Shown here: one piece after another, positions 35,950 to 43,828 of the stretch
Numbering within the stretch: the stretch's first letter is position 1
Layout of the letters: every line of letters begins with the position of its first letter
From: Desulfogranum mediterraneum DSM 13871
GTDB taxonomy: Bacteria; Desulfobacterota; Desulfobulbia; Desulfobulbales; Desulfobulbaceae
NCBI RefSeq assembly: GCF_000429965.1
Contig: NZ_AUCW01000013.1
Location: forward strand, 1 to 64,000
Direction: 5' to 3'
Length of the DNA: 64,000 nucleotides
Made by a program: the position numbers and the translations under genes
Notes under the pieces: model-generated
Databases searched by the model: none
The model's input: only the letters and a program-made list of their open reading frames with translations
What the model was told of the DNA's origin: nothing

Positions 35950-37290
35950 TCAGCCGACCAGGATCAGCCGCAGGTCCATGACGTTCGTGTTGGTAGGGCC
36001 GGTTATATAGAGGCTGCCAAGGGCATGGAAAAAATGGTAGGCATCGTTATTTTCAAGATAGGCCGCAGGATCCAAGCCCAGGGAACGGGCCTGCTCCAGG
36101 GTTGAGCTGTCGCTGATCGCTCCGGCTGCGTCGGTGGGGCCGTCGGTACCATCGGTGCCGGCGCAGAGGACCACACTGTTTTTCATCTCCCCCATCTTCA
36201 ATGCCGCAGCCAGCGCAAATTCCTGACTGCGCCCCCCCTTGCCCGTCCCCTTGATGGTTACGGTTGTCTCCCCGCCGGAAAGGATGCAGGCAGGCTTGGC
36301 GACAGAGAGCTCATAGCGGGCCACTTCGCGGGCGATTGCCATATGCATTGCGGCAGACTCCCTGGTATCACCTTCGAGCATGGAAGAGAGGGCAAGGGTG
36401 TGATAACCGAGTTCAGCGGCCTTCCTCTTCGCGGCGATCAGGGCATCACAGTTCCTGGCGATGATCACATTATCGGTTCGGGAAAAGATCCTATCTCCCC
36501 TTTTAGGTGTTTCCGGAACCGTACCGGCGGCGCCATCTTCCAGGTGACGCAAGACAGTGGAGGGTAGCTGCTGCCTGATTGCGTAACGATCCAGTATGGA
36601 CAGGCAATCGGCATAGGTTGTAGGGTCTGGCACAGCGGGACCGGAGGCGATCGAGTCAAGGTCATCCCCGACCACATCTGAGAGTATCAGGGTGATCAGG
36701 GTAGCGGGATACACGGCCCTGGCCAAGCCACCGCCCTTAATGGCTGAGAGGTGTTTTCGGATGGTATTCATCTCATGAATGGTTGCGCCACAGGCCAGCA
36801 GCACCTTGGTTGTCTGCTGCTTATCGTCAAGGCTTACCCCAGCCACCGGCAGAGGCAGCAGGGCCGAACCGCCGCCTGAGATCAGACAGATGACCAGGGT
36901 CTTCTCATCCGCCTGCGAGGCCAGCTGAAAGATCCTGCGGGCCCCTGCATGGCCGTTCATATCGGGCAGAGGATGGCCGGCCTCTATCAGCTCGATCGTG
37001 GAAAGTTGTTCCAGATGGCGGTACTTTACCGTAATCAGTCCCTCAGAGATGTGCTCACCGAGAAGCTCCTCCATGGCCTTTGCCATGGAGGCTCCGCCCT
37101 TGCCGGTGCCAAGAACAACCACCCTGTTGAAGGCATCGAGGGGGTAGCTCTTCCCATTGACCCTGAGAACACCCTCTTCAAGCTGACAAAATCTCCTGAT
37201 TGCAGCACCAGGGGCAACGGCGGCGAGCCCGGCCTGGAATATTGCAACCGCATCCCTGCGAAGTTGATCGAGTTTACCGGTCATGTTCAT
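35950..37290 (-). CDS. Glycerate 2-kinase, MOFRL family
   Basis: 446 aa, normal for the class. The N-terminal domain has VVVLGTGKGGASMAKAMEEL and the glycine-rich ICLISGGGSALLPLPV; the C-terminal MOFRL domain has LSGGETTVTIKGTGKGGRSQ and LCAGTDGTDGPTDAAGAI. It phosphorylates glycerate to 2-phosphoglycerate for entry into lower glycolysis. The start at 37290 or the Met at 37284 are both possible. It stands alone on the minus strand; no tartronate or hydroxypyruvate genes adjoin it. Confidence 0.93.
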   Translation of the reverse strand: MNMTGKLDQLRRDAVAIFQAGLAAVAPGAAIRRFCQLEEGVLRVNGKSYPLDAFNRVVVLGTGKGGASMAKAMEELLGEHISEGLITVKYRHLEQLSTIELIEAGHPLPDMNGHAGARRIFQLASQADEKTLVICLISGGGSALLPLPVAGVSLDDKQQTTKVLLACGATIHEMNTIRKHLSAIKGGGLARAVYPATLITLILSDVVGDDLDSIASGPAVPDPTTYADCLSILDRYAIRQQLPSTVLRHLEDGAAGTVPETPKRGDRIFSRTDNVIIARNCDALIAAKRKAAELGYHTLALSSMLEGDTRESAAMHMAIAREVARYELSVAKPACILSGGETTVTIKGTGKGGRSQEFALAAALKMGEMKNSVVLCAGTDGTDGPTDAAGAISDSSTLEQARSLGLDPAAYLENNDAYHFFHALGSLYITGPTNTNVMDLRLILVG

Positions 37291-37353
37291 TCCGTAGCTT
37301 TTCAGTTATGGATATCTCAATGCACGCTTTTACCATCATGCCGCGCACTTTTC

Positions 37354-37382
37354 CGTCATGCCCGCGCAGGCGGGCATCCAGG
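37354..37382 (-). repeat. REP-like palindrome, second copy
   Basis: CGTCATGCCCGCGCAGGCGG continuing GCATCCAGGT: a palindrome around CCCGC...GCGGG, the reverse orientation of the copy at 9016-9045 with only a few differences. It lies 64 bp upstream of the glycerate kinase start. Confidence 0.7.
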
Positions 37383-37648
37383 TCTGTGCAGTATGGCCCC
37401 ATAGGGATCCAGTGGAGTCCATTTTTCTCCAGCTCCTGTTCCCCATCTTCCAGGCCCTTCTTTGATCTGTTTCTCTCCTGCTCTTGCGCCAAGGCCTACT
37501 GCCTGCTTGTTTTACTGTTCCCAGACACGCTTGAGCAGATCGCTGGTCCACACCCGGTGTAAGAGGGCCCCCGCAACTCATAGCTTGGCAGATCCGGATA
37601 GCCCCCATTTCCCTCCTCAATCCTCAGCTGAAGGCCACCCTGAGTTGC

Positions 37649-37790
37649 GGCTATCTTGAATAATTAGATTTTTCGATCAAGGTCAAGGCGCGAGATAAAA
37701 TTTTAACAGAGACATATAGCTGATATTCCGAGACTAAATTTTTGGTCGCAACGCTTAGATTGGAAGAAAAAGCCATTATTCAAGGTTGCC
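37649..37790 (-). repeat. MITE-like dispersed repeat, copy F (inverted)
   Basis: Read on the minus strand it begins GGCAACCTTGAATAATGGCT, has CTTCCAATCTAAGCGTTGCG and GCGCCTTGACCTTGATCGAA, and ends TTATTCAAGATAGCC. It is the only copy in the opposite orientation in this window, and its sequence stays close to copy B. The following 355 bp to the protease start are AT-rich and hold no gene. Confidence 0.88.
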
Positions 37791-38145
37791 TTGCGTCGAT
37801 AATCGTCTCCGACAGCCTGATTTTTTCACAATACACATCTTTGCGTAAACAAAATCAAAACCTTACTCAGGCAGCAGCAACACAGCAGATGGCTGATGGC
37901 AGATCAGCAGACAAGTTCAAGAAATATTATTTCATCAGAATTGTCAATTCATAGCGATATAAGAACACTCTCTTCTAACCGTCAGCCCTCCGGTCTCAAG
38001 CCACCATCAACACATTTTCCCGCAAAACAGCCCGGAGGCATTGACAGACAACCTCCTGTTTTGTAGACCTTATTACAAGTCCGATCCAGCTAGATAGAAG
38101 ACGGATACAAGGTATCAGCCAACACATATCTTAGGGAGGACAACT

Positions 38146-39015
38146 GTGGAATCGCTCGAAAAGCTCATTCAAGACCTCACCCAGGAAGCAGCACAGATCC
38201 AGATCCAGGGCCGTAGTCTCAGGCCGGATGAGATGGCCCGGCTCCAGGCCATTCATCAGGCCCTGCCCCATCTCCGTCAGGCCGCCGACATCCTCCGCAT
38301 CGAGGTTGTCACCAGCCTGATCACCTACAAGATCGTCTCCGATGTGGGCGGCAGGCTGAAGCAGGCCGGCAGGACCGCCTGCAACTTCTGGAACAGGTTC
38401 ATTGCTCCCGCTTCATCCATCGTTATCCGCCTGGGAGTGTTCACGGCCAACAACAACACCATTGCCAGGGCCTACAAACCCTACACCAGGACCGGCGTCA
38501 TCTACGGCGTGGTCGAATTCAACACCAGCTACCTCTCCAGCTTCAGCGGCAACGAGATCGCCGGGACCATCATCCACGAGATCGGCCACACCCTTGGTTT
38601 TGGCTGGGAACAGTGGCAGGAGCTGTTCGATCCCGCCAGCGGTCGCTTCACCACAGCCGCCATCGACAGGCTCCCTGCCCTGGAGACCATGCGGGTTGAA
38701 ACCGACCATGGCCCAGGAACCCGTTTTTCCCATTGGGACGAACAGAGCCATGATCGAGAGCTGATGACCGGCTTCAAGGACCATAGCGAGCATGTGCTGC
38801 CAATAACGATCAGTGTCATGGAGCTCCTGGGGCATCAGGTGATGGAGGAACTCCCCAGGGAGACGGACCTGAACACCCTCATGGAGTCCCTGGCCCTGGT
38901 CATCTTTTCCCGGCAGGGTGAGGCCAAGACCCTTGACCGTGACCATTTTCAAGCCACCGATCTCTGGGAGAACATCCCCCACGATCGGCCACTCCCCAAA
39001 AAACGGAGCAGCTGA
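38146..39015 (+). CDS. Leishmanolysin-like (M8-type) zinc metalloprotease, no signal peptide
   Basis: 289 aa from a GTG at 38146, chosen because AGGGAGGA lies 5 nt upstream. The catalytic site is complete: H144-E145-x-x-H148 in TIIHEIGHTLGFGWEQW, a third zinc ligand H196 in SHWDEQSHDRELMTG, and the Met-turn Met207 in ELMTG. This H...H spacing and the HWDE/ELMTG pair are those of leishmanolysin-like metzincins. Unlike most secreted relatives it has no signal peptide. The first ~85 residues form a helical domain of unknown type (MESLEKLIQDLTQEAAQIQI...). A cytoplasmic protease next to a CHAT remnant suggests a regulated protease system; the substrate is unknown. Confidence 0.8.
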   Translation: MESLEKLIQDLTQEAAQIQIQGRSLRPDEMARLQAIHQALPHLRQAADILRIEVVTSLITYKIVSDVGGRLKQAGRTACNFWNRFIAPASSIVIRLGVFTANNNTIARAYKPYTRTGVIYGVVEFNTSYLSSFSGNEIAGTIIHEIGHTLGFGWEQWQELFDPASGRFTTAAIDRLPALETMRVETDHGPGTRFSHWDEQSHDRELMTGFKDHSEHVLPITISVMELLGHQVMEELPRETDLNTLMESLALVIFSRQGEAKTLDRDHFQATDLWENIPHDRPLPKKRSS

Positions 39016-39086
39016 GCACGATTATCCCTTCCAGGGAGCCCCAAGGGGACCCCTGGAAGACAAAGGAAGATCCCGCTCAAGCTTAG

Positions 39087-39311
39087 CCTCAAGGCAGCCC
39101 TCAAGGTAGCTCAGAAATCAAACCAGCCGGCAACCAGGTGATGGAGGCCATCGAAGAGCCCGGTCGTTTCGACATCCTCCACTTCGCCTGCCATGGCCTG
39201 GCCAACTCCGCTTCGATCCGGGATGCCGGCCTGATGATGCGGGGAGAGATGAGCTGGCTCTCCTATGTGGTCTATGCCGATCCCCATGCGACCCTGCAAC
39301 GGGCAGGGTAG
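39087..39311 (+). pseudogene. Remnant of a CHAT-domain (caspase-like) protease
   Basis: The plus frame open from 39087 to the TAG at 39311 carries FDILHFACHGLANSASIRDA, the catalytic-His motif of CHAT proteases, then almost directly SWLSYVVYADPHATL, which resembles the extreme C-terminus of CHAT domains (W..yVlyGDP). The ~100 residues that should lie between, including the catalytic Cys motif (S-A-C), are missing, and there is no proper start: a TAG lies just upstream and the first residues are PQGSPQGSS. An internally deleted, inactive fragment, 71 bp after the metalloprotease gene. The minus-strand 84-aa frame over this segment is a shadow. Confidence 0.75.
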
Positions 39312-39365
39312 GAAGCAGGGCGGAGACAACAGAGGGGATGGGTCCGGGCTAGCGGCCCGGACCAT

Positions 39366-40670
39366 TCAGGAGTGGGAGAGGAGAACGGTCTGCAGGTTTT
39401 CCTTGGTGTTGGTGAGACCGAGTTTTTTCCGGATATTTTTGCGGTGAACATTGACCGTGCCCGGGGCGAGGTGCATGATCTCGGCGATCTCCTTGCTCCT
39501 CTTGCCGATCTTGATCAGGTTAGCCACCTGGATCTCAGCCGGAGTCAGGCGGGAGAACTTGGCAGCCACGTTCTGGGCAAGGGTCGAGGTGAGCTCGCGC
39601 AGATTGGCCTTGAGGATATCAAGATAGAGCCCCTGCTCTTTGGAGGGAGAGCTCTCTGCCAGCTTGACCAGGTAGGGATCGATCAGCTCCGCCACATTGG
39701 CGAGGATCTGCTGTTCCAGGTTCTCCTGATCACGCTCCCGCTTGCTCAGGAGGACGTTGAGGGCCACGTTGGTCTCCTCCAGCTCTGCGGTCCGCTCCAT
39801 CACCTTTTGGGCCAGCTCCCTTCGGGTCGCCTGGAGCTCGGCCTCGACCCTCTTCAGCCGGGTGATATCCGTATGGGTGCCGACCAGGCGGGTCGGCTCT
39901 CCCTGCTCATTCCACTCGATGACCTTGCCCCGGGAGAGGATCCACTGCCACTGGCCGGCTCGATTCTTGATCCTGTACTCCACCTCATAGCGCGGGGCCC
40001 GCCCCTGGAGGTGCTCCTCCCGGGCCGCTGCCACCCGCGGCTGATCTTGCGGATGAATCAGAGATTCCCAGACCGAGACACTCTGCCCCCCCTCCTGGTC
40101 GCTGTAGCCCAGGTTACGGTGCCAATTCTCCCCGTAACAGACCTGACCGGTCACCAGATTGCGGTCCCAGACCCCATCGGAGGAGGCATCCAGGGCCACC
40201 CTCAAACGCTGTTCACTGGCGTGCAGCTGCCGTTCAAACTGCCTGCGCTTATTCACCTCTTGCTCCAGCAGGCTGTTCTGTTGCTTCAGACGGGCAAGCA
40301 GGGTCCTCTTTTCCAGGCTGCCGGCCAGACGATGCAACAGCTCGTCGGTATCACAGGGTTTCACCAGGTAATCGTCGGCACCCAGACGCAGGGCATCGAT
40401 GGCCGAGCCCAGATCACCATAGCCGGTCAGGATCAGGGCGCTGATACTGGGACTGAGCTGTTTGGCGGCCTTGAGCACCGAGATGCCGTCGATGTCGGGC
40501 ATCACCAGATCGGTAATGATGGCATCAAAACGCTGACTCTGCAACAGCTCCAGGGCCTGGCTACCGTCTGCGGCCAGAGCGACCTCATACTGTTCCAGGC
40601 GCAGTTCCCTGGCCAGGCTCTCCCGAATGACCTTCTCGTCGTCCACTAAGAGTACTCTCAGCTGCGCCAC
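39366..40670 (-). CDS. Response regulator REC-PAS-LuxR HTH
   Basis: 434 aa from a GTG at 40670. Receiver with D10/D11 and phospho-acceptor D54 (IITDLVMPDIDG); coiled coil; PAS/PAC domain (about 155-285, with DGVWDRNLVTGQVCYGENWH and TRLVGTHTDITRLK); second coiled coil (about 290-345); then a LuxR/GerE helix-turn-helix (LTPAEIQVANLIKIGKRSKE, followed by MHLAPGTVNVHRKNIRKKLG). An inserted PAS domain in a DNA-binding regulator gives it its own sensory input. Its start overlaps the kinase stop by 1 nt, so the pair is translationally coupled. Confidence 0.94.
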   Translation of the reverse strand: MAQLRVLLVDDEKVIRESLARELRLEQYEVALAADGSQALELLQSQRFDAIITDLVMPDIDGISVLKAAKQLSPSISALILTGYGDLGSAIDALRLGADDYLVKPCDTDELLHRLAGSLEKRTLLARLKQQNSLLEQEVNKRRQFERQLHASEQRLRVALDASSDGVWDRNLVTGQVCYGENWHRNLGYSDQEGGQSVSVWESLIHPQDQPRVAAAREEHLQGRAPRYEVEYRIKNRAGQWQWILSRGKVIEWNEQGEPTRLVGTHTDITRLKRVEAELQATRRELAQKVMERTAELEETNVALNVLLSKRERDQENLEQQILANVAELIDPYLVKLAESSPSKEQGLYLDILKANLRELTSTLAQNVAAKFSRLTPAEIQVANLIKIGKRSKEIAEIMHLAPGTVNVHRKNIRKKLGLTNTKENLQTVLLSHS

Positions 40671-42466
40671 TAGTGTATCCTCTGGGTCGGCAGGGTGATG
40701 GTGAAGCGGGTGCCGTGACCCACCTGGCTGTCCACCTCGATGCTGCCCTTGTGACTCTTGATGATGCCGTAACAGACCGACAGTCCCAAACCCGTGCCCT
40801 TGACCGCAGGTTTGGTGGTGAAAAAGGGTTCAAAGATCCGCTGAAGATGCTCAGGGGCAATCCCGTGACCGGTGTCCTCTATGACCAGTTTGACCCGCTC
40901 CTGTTCCACCAGGGTAGAGACGGTGATCGTTCCGCCCGGCCTGGAGGCGTCCACGGCATTGTTGAGCAGATTCAGGACCACCTGGCGTATCTGATCAGGA
41001 ACCACCGAGATGGCCGGCAGCTCATCGCCATAGGCCTTGACCAGCTCCACCTTGTTACTGCGCAGGTCACTCTTGTAGAGCAGGAGCAGTGAATCCAGGA
41101 TCTGATGCAGGTTGACCCAGGAAAACTTGCCCGAAGAGGGACGGTTGAAATCCTGGAGATCGCGGATCAGGTGTACCATCCGGTTACACTCTTCCACGGC
41201 AGAGCTCACCAGTTCCAGGTCTTCCTCTTCCAGCACCGCCCTCTTGGCCACCCCATGGAGCACGGTCATCACCCCCTGGAGGGGGTTGTTGAACTCATGG
41301 GCAATGGATGAGGCCAGCTGGCCGACGGCGGCCAGTTTTTCCGCATGGAGGATCTGCTGCTGCACATACTGCAGCTCCCTGGTCCGTTCACTGACCCGCC
41401 TCTCCAGAGAGGCGTTGGCCTGTTCCAACTCCATCTGGACCTCTTTGAGCGGAGAGATATCGTTAAAGACACTCAAGGCATGGGACGGGGAACCACGATT
41501 GCCGACAAAGGGGGTCACCGTGACCACCGCCAGAAACGGCTCACCGTTTTTCTTGGCCATGGTCATCTCCAGGGCCGGCACCTTCCTGCCCTGACCGAGC
41601 AGGGGATCAAGCTGGGGGATGGCCTGGCGCTCCTCCTGCTGGTAGAGCAGGGCTACAGGACGCCCCAGCACCTCTTCTTCCCGGTAACCGAAGATGTGCT
41701 CCGCACCGGGGCTGAACTGAACGATTCCACCGTCCCGACCGAGAAGATCGGTCACCACCAGACCGATGGAATCGGCTGCCGAATAGATCGAGGTCAGCAG
41801 CCCGGTCTGCGCCTGGAGCTGCTCTTCCAGAAGCTTCCGCCGGATGATCGCGGCCATGACCCGGGAGGCTGCGGCCAGGATCTTTTCGGTCTTGCGGTTA
41901 AAACCAAGGTCCTGCTCGAGGAAGAGGGTGAGAACGCCGAGAACCTGCTTTCCCGGCGTGAGGATGGGTACACAGTATTGGCAGTGGTGCGGCAGGCAGG
42001 GTCGGGGCTGACCAGGCTCAGGGCGGCCGCCATCGAGAAAGATGATCTTCTTTTCCGCTATGGCCCTGGTACATGGACACTGGTCCGGATCACGGTCGAC
42101 ACACCGCTGCAGCAGCTGCTTGGGCACATTTTTATGGGCCTTTAAGAGCAGCCGATCCTGCTGGCAAAGAAAGATGAGCCCCTGCTGTTCCCGGCCAAGC
42201 CGGCTGAAGGAACAGACCACATCAAGAAACTTGCGGTACAACTCTTCGACCACAAGCTCTTCGATGGAGAGCTGCAACAGCCTGTTCATCTCACTCAGGC
42301 CCTGGGTCTGCTCCAGCTCCTCCTCAAAGGCCTGGATCTCGCTGAGCAGGCCAAGACAGTCCTCCCGTATCAGCGTACAACTGCCCTGCCGACAGGCCGC
42401 AGTTAACGAATCGACCCGTTCTCGGAGTGCAGCCCATGATGACATGCCTCGCTCCTCTTGACTCAT
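40670..42466 (-). CDS. Soluble sensor kinase GAF-PAS-HisKA-HATPase with a Cys-rich GAF domain
   Basis: 598 aa (the Met at 42445 is an alternative start), no membrane segments. An N-terminal helical region; a GAF-like domain (about 75-205) carrying Cys130, Cys132, Cys157, Cys162 and Cys165 in CPC...CLPHHCQYC; a PAS domain (about 220-340, ITPFVGNRGSPSHALSVFND); a coiled coil; HisKA (SSIAHEFNNPLQGVM); HATPase (EDTGHGI, GTGLGLSV). The Cys/His group suggests metal, FeS or redox sensing, which is an inference from residue pattern. Partner is the coupled LuxR-type regulator. Confidence 0.92.
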   Translation of the reverse strand: MSQEERGMSSWAALRERVDSLTAACRQGSCTLIREDCLGLLSEIQAFEEELEQTQGLSEMNRLLQLSIEELVVEELYRKFLDVVCSFSRLGREQQGLIFLCQQDRLLLKAHKNVPKQLLQRCVDRDPDQCPCTRAIAEKKIIFLDGGRPEPGQPRPCLPHHCQYCVPILTPGKQVLGVLTLFLEQDLGFNRKTEKILAAASRVMAAIIRRKLLEEQLQAQTGLLTSIYSAADSIGLVVTDLLGRDGGIVQFSPGAEHIFGYREEEVLGRPVALLYQQEERQAIPQLDPLLGQGRKVPALEMTMAKKNGEPFLAVVTVTPFVGNRGSPSHALSVFNDISPLKEVQMELEQANASLERRVSERTRELQYVQQQILHAEKLAAVGQLASSIAHEFNNPLQGVMTVLHGVAKRAVLEEEDLELVSSAVEECNRMVHLIRDLQDFNRPSSGKFSWVNLHQILDSLLLLYKSDLRSNKVELVKAYGDELPAISVVPDQIRQVVLNLLNNAVDASRPGGTITVSTLVEQERVKLVIEDTGHGIAPEHLQRIFEPFFTTKPAVKGTGLGLSVCYGIIKSHKGSIEVDSQVGHGTRFTITLPTQRIH

Positions 42467-42668
42467 AGATTCCCTGGAATCGTGTTCCTGCCCCGGCTCC
42501 GCAGCCCCCTGCGCTCTGCGCTCTACCTAGAGCTCATCCACCACAGAGCCCGCCTGCCTCCACCCCGCCTCCTGCTGCCGAAGGCAGGTGGAAAGGCAGC
42601 CCTGCTCCCTTTCATTGTCTGCCAAACCAACAAAAAATCAAGCAGAAAGTGAGCTCAACACTCGCTGG

Positions 42669-42805
42669 TGGCTGTCCCTAAAAGGCACTTTCACTCCTTC
42701 CCGGCGTCATGCTCAAAAAAACATCCCTGAAATATCAAATATATGCCAGCACTCTATTTTTTTGAACCCCTTGACCTTGAACGAAATGGCTCATTTGGGG
42801 AGAGA
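42669..42805 (+). repeat. MITE-like dispersed repeat, copy G (degenerate)
   Basis: GGCTGTCCCTAAAAGGCACT at the left, then CACTCCTTCCCGGCGTCATG, the segment AATATCAAATATATGCCAGC and CCCCTTGACCTTGAACGAAA line up with the consensus in order and spacing, but both termini are eroded. It appears to be an old copy. The rest of the 538-bp gap between the kinase start and the stress-protein gene holds nothing else. Confidence 0.65.
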
Positions 42806-43004
42806 CACTCGATGGGTATCTTTTCTAACTACTATATACTCATTTTTGCTCAATTGCCGCCCGGGGTGATCGGCCACATACTATAATCAAGGCCAGTATT
42901 CACTGGAACAGAGGGGCTGCGGAGTGGTGAGACCCGGCCCCCTGGGTTCCCTGGAAAGCCTGGGCGAACTCAACATCTAGATCCTCAACAGAAGGAGGTT
43001 TATC

Positions 43005-43448
43005 ATGAAACCAATCAGCACCATCGTTGTCCCGGTTGATTTCCTCGATTACACTGACCGGCTGGTGGATTTCGCCGTCCACATGGCCAAAAAGCTCGAT
43101 GCGGGCCTCCGCTTTCTCCATGTTGTCGAGGAGGTGCACATCTACGGCGACTATGTTGGTCCGACCATTGAAGATTTTACGGTCAAGATGGGAGACCTGG
43201 CCGAAGAAAAGATGAAGAACCTGGTTGAAGCCAACCGCAACACCTGCTCAGGATGCGAGGGCAAGGTGGCCAGGGGGGCAAATGTGGCCGACACCATCAT
43301 TGCTTATGCCAAGGAGGTCGACGGCGACATGATCATCGTCGGGACCCACGGCCGCAAAGGACTGGAACGGGTCTGGCTGGGCAGTGTTGCCGAGCGGGTC
43401 GTCAAAGGGGCCCCCTGTCCCACCCTGACCTACAACCCCTACAAGTAA
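43005..43448 (+). CDS. Universal stress protein (UspA family)
   Basis: 147 aa with AAGGAGG 11 nt before the ATG. First strand TIVVPVDFLDYTDRLVDFAV; ATP-binding signature G-2x-G-9x-GS in VGTHGRKGLERVWLGSVAER. A Cys pair (NTCSGCEGK) lies in the middle and is unusual for the family, possibly redox-responsive. Monocistronic as far as can be seen, followed by a hairpin. Confidence 0.92.
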   Translation: MKPISTIVVPVDFLDYTDRLVDFAVHMAKKLDAGLRFLHVVEEVHIYGDYVGPTIEDFTVKMGDLAEEKMKNLVEANRNTCSGCEGKVARGANVADTIIAYAKEVDGDMIIVGTHGRKGLERVWLGSVAERVVKGAPCPTLTYNPYK

Positions 43449-43470
43449 CAACCCTGCCTGCTCGCTGTGC

Positions 43471-43498
43471 GTGGCCCTCTTCCCTGCAAGGGGGCCAC
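43471..43498 (+). terminator. Candidate terminator hairpin after the stress-protein gene
   Basis: GTGGCCCTCTT pairs with AAGGGGGCCAC (11 bp, one G-U) around a 6-nt loop, starting 22 bp after the stop codon. There is no U-tract on the plus strand, so termination efficiency is uncertain. Confidence 0.5.
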
Positions 43499-43828
43499 AC
43501 CGGCTCAATGCAAAAAAACGTTTCGCCTCTCCCTGAAAGCCGCTCCAAGCACAACGGCCCTCGGTCCGACTGGGCTCCCCGATCTTCCCGGCTCCCCAAT
43601 CCCCCCATCCCCCCATCCCCCCATTGTCGTGCTCAGTAGACATCCCCCTTGCGTTCTGATAGTATGGAATTTTCCCTGCCTTTCCCTGCCCTTTGTTCCT
43701 TGCTCTTTGCTCTTTACTCTTGGTAACATCCTGGCAGAGGAGTTTTTAAAGGCGACTTTCCAGCTCCTTAGCCGCCGGGAAAGGCTTTTTCCGTTTTTTT
43801 GCCTGTCGGCAGCGCAGAACAGGGATCC
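43499..43828. other. Intergenic region with a C-rich 8-bp tandem repeat
   Basis: Three perfect CCCCCCAT units stand at 43601-43624, followed by a pyrimidine-rich run with repeated CTTTGCTC-type words (43670-43722). No gene is visible; open frames here are short and lack ribosome-binding sites. The segment should contain the promoter of the helicase gene, which I could not fix. Confidence 0.55.

Noticed and set aside
39372-40649. 425-codon plus-strand frame opposite the REC-PAS-LuxR regulator
   Set aside because: The minus strand carries all receiver, PAS and LuxR motifs; the plus frame has no domain and no Shine-Dalgarno.
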